In this document: positions 20,831 through 32,373 of the stretch, one piece after another
Position numbering within the stretch: position 1 is the stretch's first letter
How the letters are laid out: the number at the start of each line of letters is the position of its first letter
NCBI RefSeq assembly: GCF_963678635.1
Contig: NC_087071.1
Span: 27,387,378 to 27,451,377 of the forward strand
Source: Symsagittifera roscoffensis
Taxonomy: Eukaryota > Xenacoelomorpha > Acoela > Convolutidae
DNA: 64,000 nt
Direction of reading: 5' to 3'
The notes under the pieces: model-generated
Told to the model about the DNA's origin: nothing
Database searches by the model: none
The model's input: only the letters and a program-made list of their open reading frames with translations
Made by a program: the position numbers and the translations under genes

Positions 20831-21739
20831 TAAAAAGACAAAAAAAAAATTTTTTTTTTTCAAATTGGTTTCAATTTTTCTGCTTGGCGTGATAAAAAGA
20901 TCGAATTAGGGATATTATCAGTCATAGTTGATTAGGCAGATTAAACAACAGTTTCTTCAAGAAATGACTTTTAAGAAAGCTCGGAACAATTTTTGAAAAA
21001 TATCAAAAGTTTTTGAATTTTTGATTCATAAAATGGCGCTAAAAACCAATTTAACTTGACATGAGTTTTTGTGGCCCATAATTATTATGGAAAAAATATA
21101 TTGCAAGCCTGCTCGATCCCTTTATTTGCTCTAGTTTTTATTTTAAAATCAAAGCTGCACATTTTTTTCCGTTACTGGGACAATATTGTAAAAAATTTTT
21201 CAAGGTCGTTCGAATGAAGACTGAAAGGGTTTAAAAACACAGCGACGAAGCTGAGCCTTGCACCAGTTGGGATAAAACAAAGACTAAAAAGTAACATAAA
21301 AATTCAAAAAAAAACGAAACAAGTTGAAAAAATTAGGTGAAGCAAATTTTCGTGATGTCTATAAAAGACAACTTGAGACCCAGTTAAAACTTTGGTTTGC
21401 TGTTTTATTTTTTTTTATTTTGTTACACTGATTTTGTTACACAATATTTGAAATGTGATATATCAAATATTGGACTTTATCCATAACCTTAGTTGTTTCT
21501 TTACTAAAGTACGTGGGAAGAGTAAATATTTTTGAAATATTGAAACTTTCGGCAGAAAACTATTCAACGCTTTTTCTGCATAAGCAGGTCATGCCCGCTA
21601 GCCTAAAGAAGATTCTGAAAACTAAGATTTCTCGATTGAACAGTTAACCTGAAAATTGGCACTGTAGTTTTTCAGATACAAAACAAAGTCAAAGTTTCAA
21701 AAGTTTTTGTTCGTTTGAAAAAATGGGTGTTGTTAAATT
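20831..21739. other. Intergenic stretch, nothing recognised
   Basis: AT-rich, includes an A-run/T-run (20840-20860) and no supportable gene. Confidence 0.4.
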
Positions 21740-22400
21740 TAAAAGTATTTGTTTAGAATATACCTATGATATCAGATATGGCAGGATAATAAGAATAAAG
21801 TCCATAACACGGTCAACATATCAAAGTTTGACAATTCTGAGAATCAAAACTTTTTTTAAAAAAAAAATAGGCGTGTTTGTTTGTGCAGAAAAAATCCATG
21901 CAGCTTGTTTTTTCATTGATTTCAAAAATTCAGATTTCGAAGGGTAGTTTTCCAGACTAATCAAAAAATTCAAAATATATAGTCAAAAAACCAAAACTTT
22001 CATTTTTCCGAAGGCCATAAGTTTTTTGTATGTAAAAAATGGCGTAGTCGCATTTACAAAGACACTTAGCTTCACACAACTTTTTCTTTTGATTCGAACC
22101 CAAATTTTCAGATATGAGAGGGTAATTTTCAAGAAAACTCATAAAACTATGAAAATGACTAGAATAATCAAAATTTTGATTTTTCCGAAGTCAATTACTT
22201 TTGGTGTAGAAAAGATGTGAATAACTGCAAAAGCAGAAAGTTTCCCTTTTTCTGTTATCTCCGTTGAACCCACAATTTCAGATTTGTGAGAGTAGTTTTT
22301 GCAAAAAGTCAAAGAGATTCGAAAAATGGTACAAAACATCAAGAGTTCTGACAATTCCGAGAGTCATAACTTTAAATCTAACAAATGTTTTGGCGGAGCC
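21740..22400. repeat. Decayed tandem array with ~175-bp period, about four copies
   Basis: Marker words recur in order: CAGATATGGCAGGATAAT (about 21774), CAGATTTCGAAGGGTAGTTT (21930), CAGATATGAGAGGGTAATTT (22109), CAGATTTGTGAGAGTAGTTT (22280). Each is followed by an A-rich block and by TTTTTCCGAAG or TGACAATTC(T/C)GAGA(A/G)TC. Spacing is roughly 155-180 bases. ORFs across it are by-products. Confidence 0.6.
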
Positions 22401-23002
22401 GCGTATGCAGGGGAGCTTTGGGACCTATTTAACTAATTCAAGTATAAATTTTAAGACTTCGTCGGGGAATTTACGAAAAAAAAATTTAAATGGTTTCAAT
22501 ACTCCCAACAGACTTTTGCAAAGCTGTAGACAGAGGACAAATTTAAAAGAGACTAGGGACGTATGCAGCTTCATAAAAGAGTATGAGGTTATTCCATTAA
22601 AACCCTTGTTATGAAAATTGCTGGAATCGTTTTGATAATAACTAAAAGTTTTGCAAAAGTGAAACAACTTACCAAAGCGTCTCAAAAAAGTAAAAACCAT
22701 TTCGATACGTTTTCATAATACCTATTTTTATCAAATAGGAATTCTAGGCCAAGATGCCAGGCATAACATTTGAATTATAAACTAGCAACGAAAAAAACCA
22801 ATGAAGCGGAAACAAAGTCGATTATATTTGAGCAGACACCAGTTCACCGGAAAAAAAAACTCTTGATTACGAACCCAAGCTGTGTATTTTTACAACTGTA
22901 AACTAATTCCGCATCAAAGACGCTCTCTGTGTTCTTCATTTGTTGTTTCATTCTATTTGATCGCTCCGAAATTTTTTTAAAGCATTTTTAAAGATTTGTC
23001 TT
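22401..23002. other. Intergenic stretch, nothing recognised
   Basis: A minus-strand ORF and an overlapping plus-strand ORF exist (about 22264-22700) but neither shows a domain, a good start context or conserved pattern. Confidence 0.35.
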
Positions 23003-23081
23003 TGGGTTCCAGGGACCTATACACACCAAAGTATGGGTTCCAGAGACCTATACACACCAAAGTACAGTTTGGCCTCGTAAT
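23003..23081 (-). mobile_element. Terminal fragment of GGATTCC MITE with a 31-bp duplication
   Basis: TGGGTTCCAG(G/A)GACCTATA followed by CACACCAAAGTA is present twice (23003 and 23034). It is followed by CAGTTTGGCCTCGTAAT (23065-23081), the terminal inverted repeat of the element at 33954-34595. Confidence 0.6.
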
Positions 23082-23697
23082 CATAAAAAACTTTAGATAC
23101 TTGAAGTTTCCCCTGAAACTACAATGAACATGAAACCAAGATACTTGCTTACTTGCTTACAGCTGAAGGAAAATCTGTGATGTGGCAACTAAGCCGACAA
23201 AAATTGAGCAGAAAAACGAGAATCGAACAATTCCAATTTACCGAAAAAAAAATTGAATAGCACACATACTATAAACAAAAAAAACAATGGCCAGAACAAA
23301 ACAAATTGCAGGTTTAAACACCTGTATAAAGTTTTCTTTGCTATTTCTTTGCTATTTTCTTTGCTAAGTACACTTGCTATTTTGGTTCATCGAAAATTGA
23401 TATCACTGTATAAACTTTCGTTTTGAACATATTACTGTAGAAGTTCGTTCAAAATTTTCATAGAAAAGACTAAATTCAGCGAGACTCAGCCGGTTATAAG
23501 TATCTTTTAAGGTGACTGAAAGGACTGAAGAAAGAGTTAGAGAAAAATCATTTTTAGCCTATTTAAGCAATTTATATCAATTTATCAAAGTGATTTCTCA
23601 TGTCAAATATCAAAAAGTTCATCAAAGTGGTTTCTCACATCAAATAGTTTCTGCGCAGTTCAACAAGCTTGCTATCTTGATATTCAATATTTTGATG

Positions 23698-24561
23698 TTA
23701 GATTTTGTCTGAATATATCTGTTTTTTGTCAAAGTTTTCTAGAATCTCTATTCTCATTCGGATGCAATAGTGTCTATGCCAACCTAGATTTGACTTCAGA
23801 AGAGTGTCCCATTTCATGGAACTATTGTAACCAAAAGATCTGTAAGTTTTGTTGAATAAACTAGGTCGTTTGGAGCTAGGTAATGTAAATGTTTTCCCAG
23901 ACTGGTTTATAATATGTAGTTTAAATCTCAACCTAATTTCCCAACTCAAGTCAACTCTCTCCCGAGGTGAAACACCTAGAAAAGCAGCCAACCATGAAGT
24001 TCCCTCGAAAAACGAATAACGAAGCTCGGCTTGCAGATTAAACTTACCATATGCTCGATAAGAGGATTCCCAGGATTTTTCTTTAAGCGAATTGATATCT
24101 GCAAAATTTTCTTCAATCGTAAACACAAATTTTTTGACGTTCAATTTAAGTATTAGATCACTCTTCAAAATGGAAAGCATTTCATTATTAATAACTCCTC
24201 CTCCGTTGACCACAGTTTCTAACGATTGTTTCATGTCAACTATGCGTCTCAAACTTTTCTTCAGAATGGTTATTTCGGAGGTCTGCTTCTCACATTCTTC
24301 CAGCTTTCGTTTCAAACCAGTTATCGTTTCCTGGTTTTGTTCAAATTGTCTTTCAATTTCTTCAAGTTTCTAGTCAGCAGCTGGTACTTTGTTCAGAATT
24401 AGAGCAGCTCGTTGTTTCATGTATTCTTTGAAACTCTCGATACTGTGACTGGAATGATTAGTTTCCATGCATTCAACGCACACTCCTTTGCAACACTCTC
24501 GACACCACAGGCTGATTGAGTTCTTCTTGTGGAGCTCATATTTTATTCCAATATACGCCAT
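23698..24561 (-). pseudogene. B-box / coiled-coil / MATH protein (TRIM37-like) with one in-frame TAG
   Basis: From ATG at 24561 the minus strand is open to TAA at 23698-23700 except for one TAG at 24370-24372, giving about 287 codons. Residues about 12-45 form a B-box zinc finger (LWCRECCKGVCVECMETNH, then SSHSI). Residues about 50-130 are heptad-rich (KLEEIERQFEQNQE, RKLEECEKQTSE), a coiled coil. Residues about 135-280 look like a MATH/TRAF domain (FKLHIINQSGKTF, SFGYNSSMKWDTLLKSNLGW). TRIM37-type E3 ligases have RING, B-box, coiled coil, MATH. Here any RING exon would lie upstream, beyond a MITE inserted 12 bp before the ATG. The TAG lies one substitution from Gln, Lys or Glu. Either a recent pseudogene or an allele or sequencing error; the rest of the frame is intact. 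Confidence 0.7.
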
Positions 24562-24581
24562 GCCGCAAAACCTCCTAAAAT

Positions 24582-24965
24582 CAGAGGCAGATTTAGAAAA
24601 GCTTTATGGTCAGTCAGCCAAAAACGGAAATCTCAAAATAGAACAAAGGTGGGACCCTTTGTGCTATTTTGAGTTTTTCTAAAGGCGCCTTAGGTGCCAA
24701 GATATACTAAATTTAAGGAGTGAGTGCGCACTGAAAAAACGCGATTTTTTGGTCAAATCTTTCCAAAAATTGCCTAAAAACGCATTTTTCCGCATTTTTC
24801 AAAAATTACCTGCGGCGCAGAAAAAATTGGTCAAAATGGGGTCTTCATAGTGATTTTGAAGAGCTCAGAAAATCACTTTGGTCGATCTAAAAAAAATCGA
24901 CAAAATTTTCGAAAATTTTTTGAAAATCCTCCCGCCCCCTCGAAAAAATCCTAGATTCGCCCCTG
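24582..24965 (+). mobile_element. hAT-like MITE with perfect 8-bp target duplication
   Basis: Begins CAGAGGCAGATTTAG and ends CCTAGATTCGCCCCTG, imperfect terminal inverted repeats of the CAGGGGCGGAT type known from hAT elements. Flanked on both sides by CCTAAAAT (24574-24581 and 24966-24973), an exact 8-bp duplication as expected for hAT. Length 384 bp, noncoding. It shares most of its interior with the copy at 31886 (for example CTAAAGGCGCCTTAGGTGCC, CCTGCGGCGCAGAAAAA). Confidence 0.85.
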
Positions 24966-24973
24966 CCTAAAAT

Positions 24974-25584
24974 GATTACATATTTAATAATAACAAACTT
25001 TCTTTTTCACAAATTTTCACAAAATGATCCGCTCTTTTGGTAAATTTTTTGTTGAAATACTCCAGTAGTGTTAGAGGAGCGTGCAAACGCCCCAGTTTTT
25101 TATCTAAATTTTGCTCAAAAAACTCTTAGCTACGCCAATGGATCAAGTATTACCATCAAAACAAAAAAATCTCAATCTACAAAAAATTTACATTTTTTGC
25201 TAAGTTTGCTCCGAAAATTAATAGTCGAAAAGTGCATAAATTGATTCAGTTGAACAGAAGTAGTTAGCTGATTGTTTTTGAAAATCGTGATTAGCCATGT
25301 GACTATGTCAAAAATCTAATAATTTCGCTTATGATCTATTAGAAAAAGCATCTTACCTTTTAAGCAGTTGATGGCTTCAAAGTACACGTGTTGTTGAGAT
25401 TATCAGTAACTGCTAAATTACTTAATTTGATACGTTAACTATACCACAAATATTTTAAAACTTGTAGTCGCGTTTCAAAAGACTGTTTAAACAGAACGCT
25501 TGAATTAGAAGCAAACGCTCAACATAATAAAAATTACAACAAAGTCTATTTTTAAAGGCACGTATCAAATTAAATAAAAACAAC
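24974..25584. other. Intergenic stretch, nothing recognised
   Basis: AT-rich. If the B-box/MATH gene is real, this holds its upstream intron or promoter, but no RING-like exon was seen in either strand. Confidence 0.35.
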
Positions 25585-25586
25585 TA

Positions 25587-26181
25587 CAGTGCTGCTTTAA
25601 ATTATCCGGAGAAAGCGAACAAAACTTGAACTTTTAAACGCCTTTTTCTCCAATTTGGGTTAAGATGAGACAAAAAGTGAAGAGAAATCAAAGACGTTAA
25701 TCAAAATTTACGTCGAAAATACTTTGTTAAATGATGACAAATATATATCACAAGAAGCTTCTTTCACAGCCCAACAAAGCTCAGGAAGAGTTAAGCGTCC
25801 AAAAAGCTGTAAAAAAGAAAATTTTTTTGCTTGATGTTTTGAATAATTTACTCAAATTTTGGGAGTTTCAACTTCTCTGGAACTTTGATGGACTGTGTAA
25901 GAGGCTTCTTGTGATCAATATTTCACATCAATTAACAAAGTAGTTTCAGCGTAACTTTTGATTAATCAAAATAAGCCAAATTGACTGACTTCTGGGGTAA
26001 GATTTTGGTTGAGAAATTCGGATAAAAAATTGCACTATATCAATTCTGATAAAATTCTAAGCAAATTTTGTTCTCTTCACTTTTGGTCTAATCTTAACCC
26101 AATTTGGGATAAACGTGGAGATAAACGTGTTTGAAAGTTCCAGTTTTGTTCATTTTGTCCGGATAAATTAAATCAGGACTG
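25587..26181. mobile_element. Tc1/mariner-type MITE with ~100-bp inverted repeats
   Basis: The left arm CAGTGCTGCTTTAAATTATC then CGGAGAAAGCGAACAAAACT pairs with the right arm, whose reverse complement reads CAGTCCTGATTTAATTTATC then CGGACAAAATGAACAAAACT. Similarity continues about 100 bases, through CAAATTGGGTTAAGAT(T/G)AGA and AAAAGTGAAGAGAA. TA flanks both ends (25585-25586 and 26182-26183), the usual target duplication of this superfamily. Length 595 bp, no transposase ORF. Confidence 0.8.
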
Positions 26182-26586
26182 TATAGCCGGCTGCTGTGCA
26201 AGTAGCAGCGAATGTTCCGACCATATTCTTAAAAAATAGAAAAGGACTTTTTCTTCAAGTTAGTGTCGTGATTAGTAGGTGGAGTGATTTCAAAGCTATA
26301 AGATCGCGTAGAGATTTAGTGAATACGGCATGATTGACAAAATTTGTATTCAAAAAATGAACACCAAACAAAAAATGGAAACAAAAATAAAACTTTTTAG
26401 TTTTTTTTAAAATTTTTTGTACAATTGGTTTAATTGGTTTTATGAAAATTTTTGTTGTCAACAAAGCGATGATAGAAACATCCCAATTGATTTTCCCGAT
26501 AGCAAATCAAGTTTTGCAAGCCTAAAACTATTTTAACAAACAAATTTTATCGCTCGAAATTGAAATTATTGTCAAAACTCATACAA

Positions 26587-26878
26587 GTTTTTCCCGGCAC
26601 TGGGAGATCGTTTTGAACTCTTTAAAGTATCTTTGAATCACGACTGAAATGTCTTTAATATGATATTCTTCTGAGTTCTCTCTGATGATTTTTTGTGATA
26701 GCTGATTTTGCATGAAAACATAAAGATATAAAACTAAAACACACCCGAAAACAAAGATCCTCCCCATTTTCAATGGTCGGAACAGTAATAAAGCTAATTG
26801 CATGTTATGCTTTTGTTGCACCTTCAAAACCAATTTGAAATATATTTTTAAATCTTGTTTTCGTAAAATCTTTAACAT
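26587..26878 (-). CDS. Possible first exon of a signal-anchored protein
   Basis: From an ATG at 26878 an ORF of about 98 residues contains a strongly hydrophobic segment (MGRIFVFGCVLVLYLYVF, about residues 38-55) followed by a polar, charged stretch (KIIRENSEEYHIKDISVVIQ). That is the layout of a type II membrane protein, with a start at the inner MGRIF methionine equally possible. The frame ends two codons after a 5' splice-site-like GTATGAG (GT at 26585-26586), so it may be an exon. No partner exon was identified and no family is recognised. Confidence 0.3.
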
Positions 26879-28121
26879 TTCAGTTTTCCAGTCTGACGTG
26901 TATGATTATTAACTCAAACCAGATTACTTTTTAAAAATTTGGTCTTTTCTACAAAGTTTAATTTAAAGATATTTAAATTTTTAACGATGGTGTTTTCAAA
27001 TTTCTAGTTAACCTTGAACTGAGCAAAAGCCTGATGCTTAGCTTCTAAGATAAAAACATTGATTACTCTACTTTTATACCTCATACGTAATTTCTATAAA
27101 ACGTCACTCAACTTGTTCTAACCATTTGGCCAAGATATTGAAAAAATAGGAAAATGCAAGCTACAGGGAGACCCACGTTCAAAACTTTTTTCTTATCCTT
27201 GCACAAATGCGAACTTCAAATGTCTCTTACTAGTTTCAGCTTTATTGACTAGTTTTTGATCTCTAATATGTTCTATTGAATGACTACACTTTTCAAAATT
27301 TCAAATTTTTTGAATGGTTTTTTCGTCTTTCAATAATTCTAAATTAATTTTGCTTACCCATTTATCAATCAAATTGTTTTAAAACACTTTGTAGGGTAAT
27401 AAAATCATTTCGCAAATTCTGTTTGAGCTAAGTTGAATCTCGTTTAAGTATCTTCCATTGCCTAATATTTTATCAATGCAGACGCTCGGTTATCGTAAAA
27501 AACAAAAGTAATTGATATTTCTGTTAAGAATAGTTGAAAGTAGCTTTATATAGATCCTGAATGTTTGTTTTGTTTTTTTTTTAGGAAAAGTCATAAGACT
27601 TTTTAGGCTCAATTTTAACTTTTGTTGTTTCATTTTCGATTTAATTTTAAGTTCCATTTTTCCTTTGGCGAATGGCAAGCAAACTCCAGTTTGAGCAGTG
27701 AAAGTGTAAATGTCATAAAATACGAGATTGAATATTCCTTTCATAATTGAAATTTAGTTTCTGAATTTCCCAGCAATGTAAAAACTTTATCTATGATCCA
27801 GTTTTCTCAAATTGGATAAAACTTTAACGAAACAATTATTCTCACATGAATTGTTCCAGAAATAAAAAAAAACTTTCAATCTTTTTGTTTTCCTAAACAT
27901 CGAATATTATTGTTTTTGTTCACTTGCGTTCAATGACTCAACTCCAACTGTCTTTTGTCAATGTTTGTTTTGTCAATTCCAACTGTCTTTTGTCAAAAGT
28001 TGATTTATATCTGTATTTATTATTAGCTTATCATTTCAAAAATCGTACAATTATAACCGAGAGTAATCAATTGTACAAAATAAGATTTAAAGTTGTCAAA
28101 ATCTGCTAGGTGCATCAAAAT
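26879..28121. other. Intergenic stretch with a small direct repeat
   Basis: No supportable gene. CAACTGTCTTTTGTCAA occurs twice near 27945 and 27979. Confidence 0.4.
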
Positions 28122-28153
28122 CTGGTTGGTGTCCATTTAGTGACACCAACCAG
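28122..28153. repeat. Perfect 12-bp hairpin
   Basis: CTGGTTGGTGTC (28122-28133) and GACACCAACCAG (28142-28153) are exact reverse complements with an 8-base loop. The neighbouring word AGGTGCATCAAAAT occurs at about 28107 and again at about 28290, so this may be the folded end of a small decayed element. Confidence 0.6.
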
Positions 28154-28791
28154 AGCTTTTTGACAACTTTTTTGTTATAGTTTTCTGTAGTCTGTACAGC
28201 AGTATCATCAACAAAAAAATTATCATGGTACAGTTAACATTATTGACTAAGACAGTGAACAAAAAATAACCGAATATAAAATTTTTAGGTGCATCAAAAT
28301 TGACTAAATGGGTGCTAACTATTTCGATTACCAAAGTATTTTGAGTTTAATTGACAAATAGGACTATTATTTCATAAACTGGTCCTTGAATTCAATAATG
28401 GTAACTATTTCAATTAAAGATCACAGTACAAAAAGGTTCGGACATATCCAACAGTGCCTTTTGAGTGAAATTCGAAGGAAAATCCCACTGGTAACATTTT
28501 TTGTCGATTGAAAAAAAATTATAGCATCATTTGTTATACTTTTTCTTCTGATCCCGTGGCGCGCATTGCTCAGTGTTTTTTTGCCATGGTTTTTGTCAGC
28601 CTGGTATATAATGATCTCTCCAATTCTGACAGAAAAGAAAACCTACTTTTGGTTTTACCTAAGTAAGCAAGGGTTAAATTAATTTTTGTTTCAATAGCGG
28701 ATTGCGGGAACAAAACAAGTAATTTTTCGCACAAAATCAAGGAGTACTATGAAGACGCAAGGTACAAGATCGATTGACATCACATTGAAGC

Positions 28792-29060
28792 CAGGGGCGG
28801 ATTTAAGGGGTTGGGGTGGCGGGCGCCCCCCTCTCAGGGATTCGGCTCCCTGCCGACCCAAAGGGTCCCACTTTGATACTTTTTAAGAAATCCATTCTTG
28901 TCTGACCGACTCAAAACGTTTTTTAAAAGCGTCTTCGGCGCCAATTTATTCTAACTTTCAGGGGGAGCGCGAGCCAAAAAAACGTTGTTTTTTTGTCAAA
29001 AATTTCCAAAAAAAGCTCAAAAAGTTTAGAGCACCATTCAATTGTAATTTTGAATTTCTC
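28792..29060 (+). mobile_element. hAT-like MITE, 3'-truncated copy
   Basis: Starts CAGGGGCGGATTTAAGGGG, the best-preserved left end in the window, then CAGGGATTCGGCTCCCTGCC, GTCTTCGGCGCCAATTTATT and GGGGGAGCGCGAGCCAAAAA as in the copy at 31886. Similarity fades after about 29030 and no right end is present. Confidence 0.75.
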
Positions 29061-29759
29061 GGCAATGAAATTAAAAAAAGGAAGTAAATCACTTTGCATC
29101 GTTGCAGTCAAATAATTTTACAGGAATCTATCATTAAGATCTCCATGATACTCCATGATTAACAGAATTCAATTTAAATATTAAAAGTTCACAACACAAA
29201 AAAACGCTAATAGACAGCATGGTGTTCGTTTTTCTCCAGCTAGGTGTTCTCATCGCGCATCAAGTTAGAGGTTTGAGCCAAAAAAATTAAAATTAAACAA
29301 AATGTCGCCTGTTTTTCGAATAACTTCAAATTGCGACGTCAGGCCTTCTACTTTTCTTCTCAAAATATAAGTGCTCTCTTGAAGAAACCGCATCTTATCA
29401 ACCACGATAAATTACAATATATCAACCCCACCCTGCAACATGTGATCAATTTTCAATTCAAGTGTGTGAAAAGATTTGAAAAAAAAACGAAAATATTCCA
29501 CTATGGTTGAATAAAAATAAGGGCTGAGAGGTTGAAAAAAAATTCTCGGGGAGTCGTCTCCTTGAAGCACGCTTTCACTCTATTTAACGGCCGCCGAGTT
29601 TCAAATCTTTATACCAAGTAATAGCGAGGGATACTAGGACACGATATTATCCACAATCCTGAAAAGGTTATGTTGGTGGTCATATTAAATCGGCCGATTA
29701 AAGGATTACGCAACTTCCCTCTTGGTTTATGATCATTTGGGATCTCCGTTTGCGTCTCC

Positions 29760-30273
29760 TGTTAGTTCAGCCACTCTTGGGCGCAAAAAGTAAGTTCTCG
29801 CTTTCAAAGTAGTTAAAAGCAATTAACAATGCCCTTAATGAGCTAACTACTGTTTAATAACTTCTACAACAAAGCGCATGTTCTATTCCGCTCAATCGCT
29901 TCGTTAACTAGATATTCAATCTTCGCTTGAATCTATTCCAAGCTCGTCTACTCTAGCAGCGCGACTCGCTCATAAATCAACCCGGTACTAAACTCGGGTT
30001 CAAATCAGCTCAGTTAGTTAACTAACAGCTGTGAGACCCAACTAGCCTCGCTTCAAGCAATAGCGTCCTCCACGCAACAACTATTCTTCTCAGCTTGCTT
30101 AATCGTTGATTCTCTAACTAAGAACCAATCGTTCGATCTATTAGCGTAAGTGTTCTGGTTCTCGAAGGCTCTCCTGTACCCTCGAGTTTCTTATCATTAT
30201 TTAGAATTTACTTTAAATAAGTCACACCATTCCATATCAATTCTGTCATCCGCTTGAATCATTCAATCGCACA
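29760..30273 (+). repeat. LTR-like segment of an unassigned element
   Basis: A 514-bp segment starts TGTTAGTTCAG and ends AATCGCACA, TG...CA ends as in LTRs. It is followed immediately by TGGTTTTTGACTACGG, a sequence beginning TGG as tRNA primer-binding sites do. Composition is markedly less homopolymeric than the surroundings. No second copy is visible in the window, so this rests on ends and composition alone. It has no resemblance to the LTRs of elements A and C. Confidence 0.3.
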
Positions 30274-31640
30274 TGGTTTTTGACTACGGCCCTTTCCCTG
30301 TCAACACTGCCAAGTTCGGCAGTTTTTTATTATCAATGTTTTCGCGGTCTTTTTTTAGTCCCTGTAATTGCCCAGCGATCCCCCTATGATCTATATTTTA
30401 ATTATCACATTAGCGTTAATGGGATAATGAACATAAAGACCTTGGGAAGGTCACTGATTAAACATAGCAGGATTTAGAGTTGAATTGGTTCCAAGGACTG
30501 GCATTTAATGAGGTAAAAAAATTAGTTGATTTGGACCGTATGACATTCTAATCCCGTTGCTAGGGTATGACCTTTTCTCTAAGTCGCTTATTTATTCCAT
30601 GCATCTAAAAGTCGATCTACACTCTATTCAAATCCGCACTTCTGGCTATCAGAGGAACGCAATTTGCTTATTAGGGGTCCAATTTTGCCAAAAAGTCACC
30701 TCTGGGAAACTACGTACAAATTGTCCATCTTTGCTTTTTAGGACCTACTTTCCATGCCATGCTCCTATCACTGCCATTTAATTTATCTTTTGTCTGATCG
30801 GATTCCTAATAAAAGTCATTTGCTAAGCTATCTTGAACCCAATGATTGCCAAGTCCTTTTTAAAGTTACATTACTTCGATGTAAAGTCTATATCCCTATC
30901 AGTTTCTTCTTAAACTGCCAATAGATAAGTTTTATCCCAATTATAAGTCTGGTGATCGACTCCTTTTTCCCAGGATTTTTAAATGGTTTTCTAATGATCA
31001 TCCAGGGGTCACCGGTGGTCAAAATTCCATATTCGGTTTCAAAAATTTCAAATTGCTACCAAGGTTCAACCATATCCCATTAATAATTCCACATTTATCC
31101 CATTTCTAATGTCCTCTCTCACTTTTCCCGAGAAAAGCTTCTAACAACGGAAGGAGTCGTCGGAGTGGTTTCATTCACAAGAGATCTTTTTTGGGGTTAG
31201 TGTCTAATTTCTTTTGCCTCCATAAAACCAATATGCCCTCTCTTTTTATTTTTGCGTAAATTGCCTATTGCCGTTATAACAGGTAATTTTTTTCAAGTGC
31301 TAATAGCTTCTTATCCAACTGTCGGAAGTTACAATACAAGATATATCTTACAAGTACCTATCAACCCTCCAAGTTTCAGCTCGCTGCGTTCATTGGGACC
31401 GAACCGACTTCAGGAATGGGGATGGGTCTGGTTTAATGCATAAAATTGAAAATGTGGGACCAGGGGGTCCAGGGGTCTGCGTCTGCCGCTAGTTGCTGAT
31501 TTCTGATAAAGCCATTTTAAATTTCCGGGATCTGTTATCAGTTGCTCCCATGGGTCCATTTTTTGTATGCACGGGACAAATCATCTCTAATACCGCCTCT
31601 ATGATTTTCATTCATTAAGTTATCTTAGTTGCCATGTTGG
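30274..31640. other. Compositional island, possible decayed internal region
   Basis: Base composition stays more balanced than the flanks to about 31640, with many short open frames but no recognisable domain. It may be the decayed interior of an LTR element or other inserted DNA. Confidence 0.3.
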
Positions 31641-31885
31641 GGAGGTTAGGGGTTCGCCAATTTTGTTATCTTTGTTTTTTCTGGAATAGTAGTGCACGAA
31701 TTCTTCGAAGATTGAACTATTTTTAGCTCAACATTTTGTTTGCTTTATTACTTAACATAATGACTAATCGATCTTACGCTCAGGTTACTATTGTATGTAA
31801 TACAGTAGAATCACCAACTCAATAGGAGACAGTGCTTGCATAATTGTCTCGTATTTTACAGCAGAATTATGGCTTAAGTTAGAAT

Positions 31886-32318
31886 CAGTAGCAGATTTAG
31901 GGGGGGGGGGGGGGGCGGGGGGACGCCTTTTTTCCTCAGGGATTCGACCCCCTGCCGACCCACAGGGTCCCCCTTTGTACTACTTTGAGATATGCATTTT
32001 TGGCTGATTGACCTTAAAATTTTTCTAAAGGCGCCTTCGGCGCCAATCTATGCTAATTTTGAGGGGGGAGCGCGCGCCAAAAAAACGCGACTTTTTGATC
32101 AAAATTTTTCAAAAATTTCCTAAAAACGCCTTTTTTGGGCAGTTTTACAAAAGTTTGCATGCGGCGCAGAAACTTTCGCCAAAACAGGGTCTTAATAGTG
32201 GTTTTGGTAGAGCTCAGAAAAAAAATTTGGTCGACCTAAAAAAAAGGTCGACAAAATTTTCAAAATTTTTTCGAAAATCCGCCCCGCCCCCCTCGAGCAA
32301 TTCCTAGATCCGCGCCTG
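31886..32318 (+). mobile_element. hAT-like MITE, complete copy
   Basis: Left end CAGTAGCAGATTTAGGGGG and right end CCTAGATCCGCGCCTG, flanked by perfect 8-bp duplications GTTAGAAT at 31878-31885 and 32319-32326. A run of 16 G (31900-31915) plus a second G6 lies just inside the left end and could form a quadruplex. The interior has GGCGCCTTCGGCGCC palindromes and GGTCGACC pairs. No ORF of its own. Confidence 0.9.
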
Positions 32319-32373
32319 GTTAGAATCCTAACCAGATTTTTTGAAATAGTATTATGAAGTTGTGTTTTATTGC

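Noticed and set aside
22264-22700. Overlapping 116- and 91-residue ORFs on opposite strands
   Set aside because: No domain, partly within the ~175-bp tandem array, no start or splice support.
29560-31640. Mitochondrial or rRNA insertion
   Set aside because: No recognisable rRNA or mitochondrial gene sequence by reading, and no long ORF under any code.
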